Source: Cohnella nanjingensis (GTDB taxonomy: Bacteria > Bacillota > Bacilli > Paenibacillales > Paenibacillaceae). Taken from it: 35,885 nt of DNA. This document shows, piece after piece, positions 31,985 through 35,885 of the stretch (position 1 is its first letter; each line of letters opens with the position of its first letter). The notes under the pieces were generated by a model. That model saw nothing but the letters and a program-made list of their open reading frames with translations, made no database searches and was not told where the DNA came from. The stretch covers positions 1 to 35,885 of the forward strand of contig NZ_JACJVP010000067.1 in assembly GCF_014212125.1 (NCBI RefSeq). Reading direction: 5' to 3'. The translations under genes and the position numbers were made by a program.

Positions 31985-32164
31985 TCACCCGGCGGGCCGG
32001 CTTGTTTCGGGGAGAGCGAGACGGAGCGGTACAAGATCGCCAAACGGACGTTTGTCGTAGGCTTGCGCAAGACGCTGAGGTTCGACGCCTCGAAGCCGTC
32101 GCTAGCGAAAACGCACCAAGGGACTGTCCCTCCGGGCCTAATCGGCCTTCTGAGACAGTCCCTT
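31985..32164. repeat. Unexplained segment with terminal inverted repeat, mntR-ccdA gap
   Basis: This 296-base gap holds no recognised gene. At 32118-32164 AAGGGACTGTC is repeated in inverted form as GACAGTCCCTT (11 bp perfect) around an imperfect 25-base core with GGCC pairing. The bases just left of it (about 31985-32117) keep an open plus-strand frame without family identity. The palindrome could be the ccdA terminator, since it lies about 30 bases past the stop, or the edge of a small mobile repeat. Confidence 0.5.
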
Positions 32165-32195
32165 ATGTCGTACAGAACTTTAAGTCGGCTCGGGT

Positions 32196-32906
32196 CTAGA
32201 ACTTCAGCCAGTTCGGCGTGATCGAATTGAGCCAGATGGTGACGTACGTCATCCTGTCGGTGAACAGCAGCACGCCCATCACCACCATCAGCGCGCCGCC
32301 GATCTTCATGAGACGATTCGAATACTTGAGGATCCACCGGGTAGAGCCGATGAAGAAGGCCAGCACGAAGAACGGAACGCCGAAGCCCAGCGAGTAGGCG
32401 GCGGTCAGCGCGGCCCAAGTGCCCGGCTCGCTGGCGGCCATGAGCAGGATGGAGCCCAAGATTGGACCGACGCAGGGCGACCATCCCGCCGAGAAGCCGA
32501 CGCCGAATATGAACGAGCCGATGTAGCCGGCGGGGCGCCAACTGACGTTCAGCTTGCGTTCTTTGAGCAGCAGCTGCGGCTGGAAGATCCCGAGCAGGAA
32601 CAGCCCCATCAGGATGATCAGGACGGCCGACACCTGTCGGATCGGATCCTGGTATTCCCGGAAGGTCATGGCGAAGGCGTTAGCCGTGTAGCTCAGCGTG
32701 AAAAAGACGAAGGAGAAGCCCAGGATGAAGAAGAGCGTATGCATCATCGTCTTCGTGCGCACTTCTCGGCTGGAGTCCGTCTTCAGCTGGCTGACCGAGA
32801 TGCCCGTTATGTAGGACAAGTACGAAGGGTAAAGCGGCAGGCAGCAGGGAGAGATAAAGGAAGCGAGCCCCGCGAAAAACGCGATGCCGATATTCAACTG
32901 GCTCAG
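32196..32906 (-). CDS. ccdA: Cytochrome c biogenesis protein CcdA
   Basis: Membrane thiol-disulfide reductant conduit of the DsbD/CcdA family (236 aa, six transmembrane segments). The two redox Cys motifs are SPCCLPLYPSYLSYITG near the N-terminus and GWSPCVGPILGS in the middle. I chose a CTG start (32904-32906): it lies seven bases after a perfect AAGGAGG and gives the family-like N-terminus (M)SQLNIGIAFFAG. The TTG at 32897 would be sixteen bases away. It is 45 bases past znuB on the same strand, so it may be the last gene of the zinc operon. Confidence 0.9.
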   Translation of the reverse strand: MSQLNIGIAFFAGLASFISPCCLPLYPSYLSYITGISVSQLKTDSSREVRTKTMMHTLFFILGFSFVFFTLSYTANAFAMTFREYQDPIRQVSAVLIILMGLFLLGIFQPQLLLKERKLNVSWRPAGYIGSFIFGVGFSAGWSPCVGPILGSILLMAASEPGTWAALTAAYSLGFGVPFFVLAFFIGSTRWILKYSNRLMKIGGALMVVMGVLLFTDRMTYVTIWLNSITPNWLKF

Positions 32907-32951
32907 AGCGACCCCTCCTTCTTTCGTTAAGCGTTCAAGACGGGACGGCTG

Positions 32952-33752
32952 CTAGACGCGCGCCGCGCGCGTCATGAGCGAGCCGAGCAGGACGGCGATC
33001 AGCAGCAGGACGATGGTGCCGCCCGGCGCGAGATTCCACATGCCGGCCATCCATAGGCCGGCGATGACGGCCGCCTCCCCGATGACGACGACGAGCGCGA
33101 CCGCTTGGCGGAAGCTCTTCGCGAGCGCCAAGCCGCAGGCGGCCGGAATCGTGAGCAGCGCCGACACGAGCAGCGCCCCGACGATCTTGATCGATGCGCT
33201 GATGACCAGCGCCGTCAGGATGCTGATCAAAATATTGAAGTATCGGACCGGCAGCCCGCTGACGGCTGCCGCGTCCTCGTCGAACGTCAGCAGGAACAGC
33301 TCCTTTTTCAGCAGAAGAACGACCGCCAGCACGATTACGGTCACGCATGCGATGACGGTCAGATCGGTATAATCCAGCGTATAAATGCTGCCGAACAAAT
33401 AGGAATTGACATTCAGGTTGAAGCCTTTGCCCAAGGTGAACAAGATCGAAGCCAGCGCGATCCCGCCGGACATGATGATGGCGATGGAGAGCTCGGCAAA
33501 GCTCCGATACTTGCGCCGCAGTCCTTCGATCGCAAACGAAGCCGCGATCGCGAAAACCAAGCCGACGGCGACCGGATAGACGTTGATCAGGAAGCCGAGC
33601 GCGACGCCTGCGATGCTCACGTGCGCCAGCGTGTCCCCGATCATCGCCAGCCGCCGCAGCACGAGGAACAGCCCCATGAGCGGCGCCGTTACCGCGATCA
33701 GAACGCCTCCGATCAGCGCGCGTTGGAAAAATTCCGCCGTAAGGATATCCAA
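32952..33752 (-). CDS. znuB: Zinc ABC transporter permease ZnuB/AdcB
   Basis: ABC-3 family membrane permease for zinc (266 aa) with about eight hydrophobic segments. The family signatures are MIGDTLAHVSIAGVALGF and ALLVSALLTIPAACGLALAKSF. The start is TTG (33750-33752), seven bases downstream of the znuC stop codon. The gene lies directly downstream of znuC, as expected for an operon. Confidence 0.93.
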   Translation of the reverse strand: MDILTAEFFQRALIGGVLIAVTAPLMGLFLVLRRLAMIGDTLAHVSIAGVALGFLINVYPVAVGLVFAIAASFAIEGLRRKYRSFAELSIAIIMSGGIALASILFTLGKGFNLNVNSYLFGSIYTLDYTDLTVIACVTVIVLAVVLLLKKELFLLTFDEDAAAVSGLPVRYFNILISILTALVISASIKIVGALLVSALLTIPAACGLALAKSFRQAVALVVVIGEAAVIAGLWMAGMWNLAPGGTIVLLLIAVLLGSLMTRAARV

Positions 33753-33758
33753 ACTCTC

Positions 33759-34541
33759 TTAGCCTTCTTTCCGTAGGGTGTGCACCAGGTCCGTCTCCGC
33801 GCAATCTTCCAGGTCGTGGGAGTGGCGAACGAAGAACGACAGCTTGCCGCTCGTCGCCTTCGGACGTTCGCCCAGGTAGCCCCGGATCATCTCCAGGTCG
33901 TGCGAGACCATCAGGAAGGTGATGTCGTGATGCTGATGCATGTGCTTGATCAACTGGAAGAAGTTAAGCTGCGTCTCCATGTCGATGCCGACCGTGGGCT
34001 CGTCGAGGATGAGCAGCTTCGGATTGTTGATGAGCGCCCGCGCGAGGAAGACGCGCTGCTGCTGTCCCCCCGACAGCTCTCCGATCCGCTTGTCGGCCAG
34101 ATCCGGAATGTCGAGCGTATCGAGCGCGTCGGCCGCGCGGTCCATATCCGCCTTCGTCAGCCTGCGAAGCAGCTTCCGCCGCCCGTAAAGCCCCGACGTA
34201 ACCACTTCCCGCACGGTCGCGGGGAAAAGCGGGTTGAAGTGGTTCCGCTGCGGGACGTAGCCGATCAGGTGCCAATCGCGGAATCGGGCGGCGGGCGTGC
34301 CGAACAGCCGAATCTCGCCGCGCTGCGGCTTAGTCAGTCCTACGATCATGCGCAGCAAGGTCGTCTTGCCCGCTCCGTTGGCCCCGATCAGTCCCACGAA
34401 GTCGCGCTCTTGCACCGCAAAGTTGACATCGTCGAGCACCTGCTGCGTGCCGAACGCGAACGAGACCCGATCGAGCGCGATGATCTCCCGGTGGCAGCCC
34501 GCCTCCCGGACGTAATGGGCGGATTGTTGTCGTTCCTCCAT
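33759..34541 (-). CDS. znuC: Zinc ABC transporter ATPase ZnuC/AdcC
   Basis: ATP-binding subunit of the zinc importer (260 aa). Walker A GANGAGKTT, Q-loop YVPQRNHFNP, signature LSGGQQQR, Walker B LLILDEP, switch His in MVSHD. The C-terminus contains HSHDLEDC, a possible metal-contact stretch. The ATG at 34541 follows GGGGGAGAG. The gap to znuA is 58 bases. Confidence 0.95.
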   Translation of the reverse strand: MEERQQSAHYVREAGCHREIIALDRVSFAFGTQQVLDDVNFAVQERDFVGLIGANGAGKTTLLRMIVGLTKPQRGEIRLFGTPAARFRDWHLIGYVPQRNHFNPLFPATVREVVTSGLYGRRKLLRRLTKADMDRAADALDTLDIPDLADKRIGELSGGQQQRVFLARALINNPKLLILDEPTVGIDMETQLNFFQLIKHMHQHHDITFLMVSHDLEMIRGYLGERPKATSGKLSFFVRHSHDLEDCAETDLVHTLRKEG

Positions 34542-34599
34542 CGTCTCTCCCCCTCTCCGCTCGTGATCCGTACCGGTTTTCCGTTCATTCAGCCAATCT

Positions 34600-35544
34600 T
34601 CATTGTAAAGCCTTCTGCAGATTTTGCAAATTGCGTTCCATAAGCGTCACGTAATCGTCACCGGCCTTCTCCTCTTCGCTCGTCAGGCCTTCGACCGGGT
34701 TGAGCACCATCGTGCCGACGTTCGCTTCCTCGGCCAGCGTCTTCGCGATCCGATCCGAGACGAGCTCTTCGAAGAAGATGGTCCGCACGCCGTTGTCCTT
34801 GACGAACTTGGCGATGCGCAGCAGGTCCTGCGCGCGCGGCTCGGCGTCCGGGGACAGGCCCATCACCGCCGTCTGCGTCAGCCCGTAATCCCGGCATAAA
34901 TAGCCGAACGCTTGGTGGGACACCACGATATCCCGCTTGCCGACGTTCGCCAGTCCGTCCGCAAACTGCCGATCCAACGTCCCGAGCCTGGCCGTTAATG
35001 CCTCGAACCGCTGCTCGTACGCCGACCGATGGGCCGGATCCGACTTGACGAAGGCTTCTTTGACATTCGCGCCCATGAGCAGCATCGACTTCGGACTCAC
35101 CCAAGTATGGGGATCGACATGAAGATCGTCGTGCGCATGGCCGTCGTGGTTGACCTCTTGTCCTTCTCCGTCTTGCGCGTCGAGGAGCGGAATGCCATGG
35201 CTCACTTCGACCGTCTGCACCTTCTGGCCGGCGCCGTGCAGGAAGTCGTCGACCCATCCTTCCAATCCCGCGCCGTTATAGAGGAACAATTGCGCTTTGG
35301 AAGCGGTATTCAAATCGCGGCTCTTCGGCGTCCAATCGTGAGGCTCGACGCCGGTCGGAATCAAATTGACCACGTTCGCTTCCTCGCCGCCGATCTCGCT
35401 CGCCAGATAATAGATCGGGTAGAACGTCGTCACCACATTCAGCTTGCCCGGCTGCAAAGCGTCCTTGTTGCCGCCGCAGCCGCTCAGCAAACCTACCGAT
35501 AAGAGCAGCGCCAGACCGCCGGCCGCCCATCTTTGCATTCTCAT
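34600..35544 (-). CDS. znuA: Zinc-binding lipoprotein ZnuA/AdcA
   Basis: Extracellular zinc-capture subunit (314 aa). Lipoprotein signal peptide with lipobox LLSGC (lipidated Cys at about residue 23). Cluster A-I binding-protein fold: His in VEPHDWTPKSRD, a His/Asp-rich loop (NHDGHAHDDLHVD), His in DPHTWVSP, His in VVSHQAFGYL, and a C-terminal Glu/Asp ligand region. The ATG has GGCGAGGT seven bases upstream. First gene of the operon, with a Zur box and a strong promoter. Confidence 0.96.
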   Translation of the reverse strand: MRMQRWAAGGLALLLSVGLLSGCGGNKDALQPGKLNVVTTFYPIYYLASEIGGEEANVVNLIPTGVEPHDWTPKSRDLNTASKAQLFLYNGAGLEGWVDDFLHGAGQKVQTVEVSHGIPLLDAQDGEGQEVNHDGHAHDDLHVDPHTWVSPKSMLLMGANVKEAFVKSDPAHRSAYEQRFEALTARLGTLDRQFADGLANVGKRDIVVSHQAFGYLCRDYGLTQTAVMGLSPDAEPRAQDLLRIAKFVKDNGVRTIFFEELVSDRIAKTLAEEANVGTMVLNPVEGLTSEEEKAGDDYVTLMERNLQNLQKALQ

Positions 35545-35561
35545 GAAGTACCTCGCCTTAA

Positions 35562-35576
35562 TCGTATTTATTACGT
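35562..35576. promoter_or_regulatory. Zur box
   Basis: TCGTATTTATTACGT matches the B. subtilis Zur operator core TCGTAATNATTACGA at 12 of 14 positions. It lies just downstream of the -10 of the znuA promoter, covering the likely transcription start, so Zur with zinc bound would block initiation. Confidence 0.8.
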
Positions 35577-35581
35577 TCAGG

Positions 35582-35610
35582 AGTATACGCGTCTATCATT
35601 CTTCTGTCAA
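35582..35610 (-). promoter_or_regulatory. SigA promoter of znuACB
   Basis: TTGACA (35605-35610, perfect), 17 bases, TATACT (35582-35587). It is the closest match to SigA consensus in the window. The start should fall at about 35575, inside the Zur box. Confidence 0.9.
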
Positions 35611-35617
35611 TAGGATG

Positions 35618-35672
35618 GCCGAATCCGAGAACAAGTAAAAGCGCCCCGGACGCAAGCCATCCCGGATTCGGC
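35618..35672. repeat. 10-bp inverted repeat upstream of the znu promoter
   Basis: GCCGAATCCG (35618-35627) and CGGATTCGGC (35663-35672) are perfect complements with a 35-base spacer. It starts eight bases beyond the znuA -35. No T run; it could be a terminator remnant from the neighbour or a looped operator. Confidence 0.4.
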
Positions 35673-35885
35673 TTCCACCGCAGGGAATGACGTATCGCCA
35701 AAAAACACGCATGACCTTATCAGGCAGGCTATAATGAAAATTGCTATAACCTATAAAAGGATAGTTCAGCGGCGAATCCGGCCTTTACGAGCTGCAACGA
35801 TAAAATCTACATGGCCTATCTGATTCTTAATTGGTGGTAAGCGGACATTCTGACATTTTAAACACCTATTGTTCCGTCATCATAG
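35673..35885. other. Window end, no gene recognised
   Basis: 213 bases, clearly more AT-rich than the genes beside it. All frames on both strands are broken by stops; the longest start-to-stop readings are only a few codons. A TATAAT occurs near 35732 on the plus strand but without a -35. It is probably the intergenic side of a gene beyond the right edge. Confidence 0.6.

Noticed and set aside
31924..32541. 205-codon minus-strand frame running from ccdA into the mntR gap
   Set aside because: Its first two thirds are an alternative frame of ccdA and the rest has no family match; it has no ribosome binding site.
35750..35885. tRNA-like or small gene at the right edge
   Set aside because: No acceptor stem or T-loop pairing could be drawn, and every frame is broken by stops.
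1..35885. CRISPR arrays, prophage, intact insertion sequence, rRNA or tRNA operon
   Set aside because: No regularly spaced repeats, transposase or integrase motifs, or structural RNA signatures were seen on either strand.

Overview
The window is a GC-rich chromosomal segment from an endospore-forming Firmicute, most likely Paenibacillaceae (Paenibacillus or Cohnella type). Three things support this: a complete spoIIIA operon with spoIVB and spo0A, near-exact gene order with the Bacillus subtilis spo0A-to-mntR region, and the combination of high GC with strong AGGAGG-type ribosome binding sites and frequent TTG/GTG starts. There are no rRNA or tRNA genes, no CRISPR array, no prophage and no intact insertion sequence. 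It is mainly a conserved housekeeping and sporulation region, and I do not see a large unknown system in it. The interest lies in control sites, start codons, lineage-specific insertions and a few unexplained repeats.

Layout, read along the minus strand, which carries nearly all genes. The right end (35.6-32.2 kb) holds a Zur-type zinc uptake operon, znuA-znuC-znuB, followed by ccdA. Next come mntR (31.9-31.5 kb) and a patatin-like lipase, yqhO (31.3-30.3 kb). A plus-strand pair, yqhQ-yqhP (28.9-30.2 kb), ends in a perfect terminator. Back on the minus strand, yqhR, aroQ, the M24 peptidase yqhT and efp occupy 28.7-25.9 kb, followed by lysC (25.7-24.5 kb). A plus-strand insertion relative to B. 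subtilis, phosphosulfolactate synthase plus a UPF0756 membrane protein, lies at 22.8-24.4 kb. Then follow yqhV and the eight-gene spoIIIAA-AH operon (22.3-16.4 kb) behind a SigE-type promoter.

The left half contains accB-accC (16.1-14.2 kb), an Asp23-AmaP-DUF2273 cluster (14.1-12.7 kb), and a tightly overlapped housekeeping run nusB-folD-xseA-xseB-ispA (12.5-8.6 kb). After a terminator and a new promoter come dxs-tlyA (8.3-5.6 kb), then an unnamed membrane protein, argR, recN and spoIVB (5.4-1.3 kb), and finally spo0A (1.05-0.23 kb), which has its own SigH-type promoter and 0A boxes.

Functionally, Spo0A starts sporulation. The SpoIIIA proteins build the mother-cell side of the channel into the forespore, and SpoIVB is the forespore protease that signals back to the mother cell. 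AccB/AccC feed fatty acid synthesis, Dxs/IspA feed isoprenoid synthesis, LysC feeds the aspartate and diaminopimelate pathway, and AroQ feeds aromatic amino acid synthesis. Znu and MntR handle zinc and manganese. Relative to B. subtilis gene order (recalled, not searched), the apparent differences are AmaP-DUF2273 next to the Asp23 gene, phosphosulfolactate synthase/UPF0756/lysC between yqhV and efp, and the ccdA-znu block beyond mntR.
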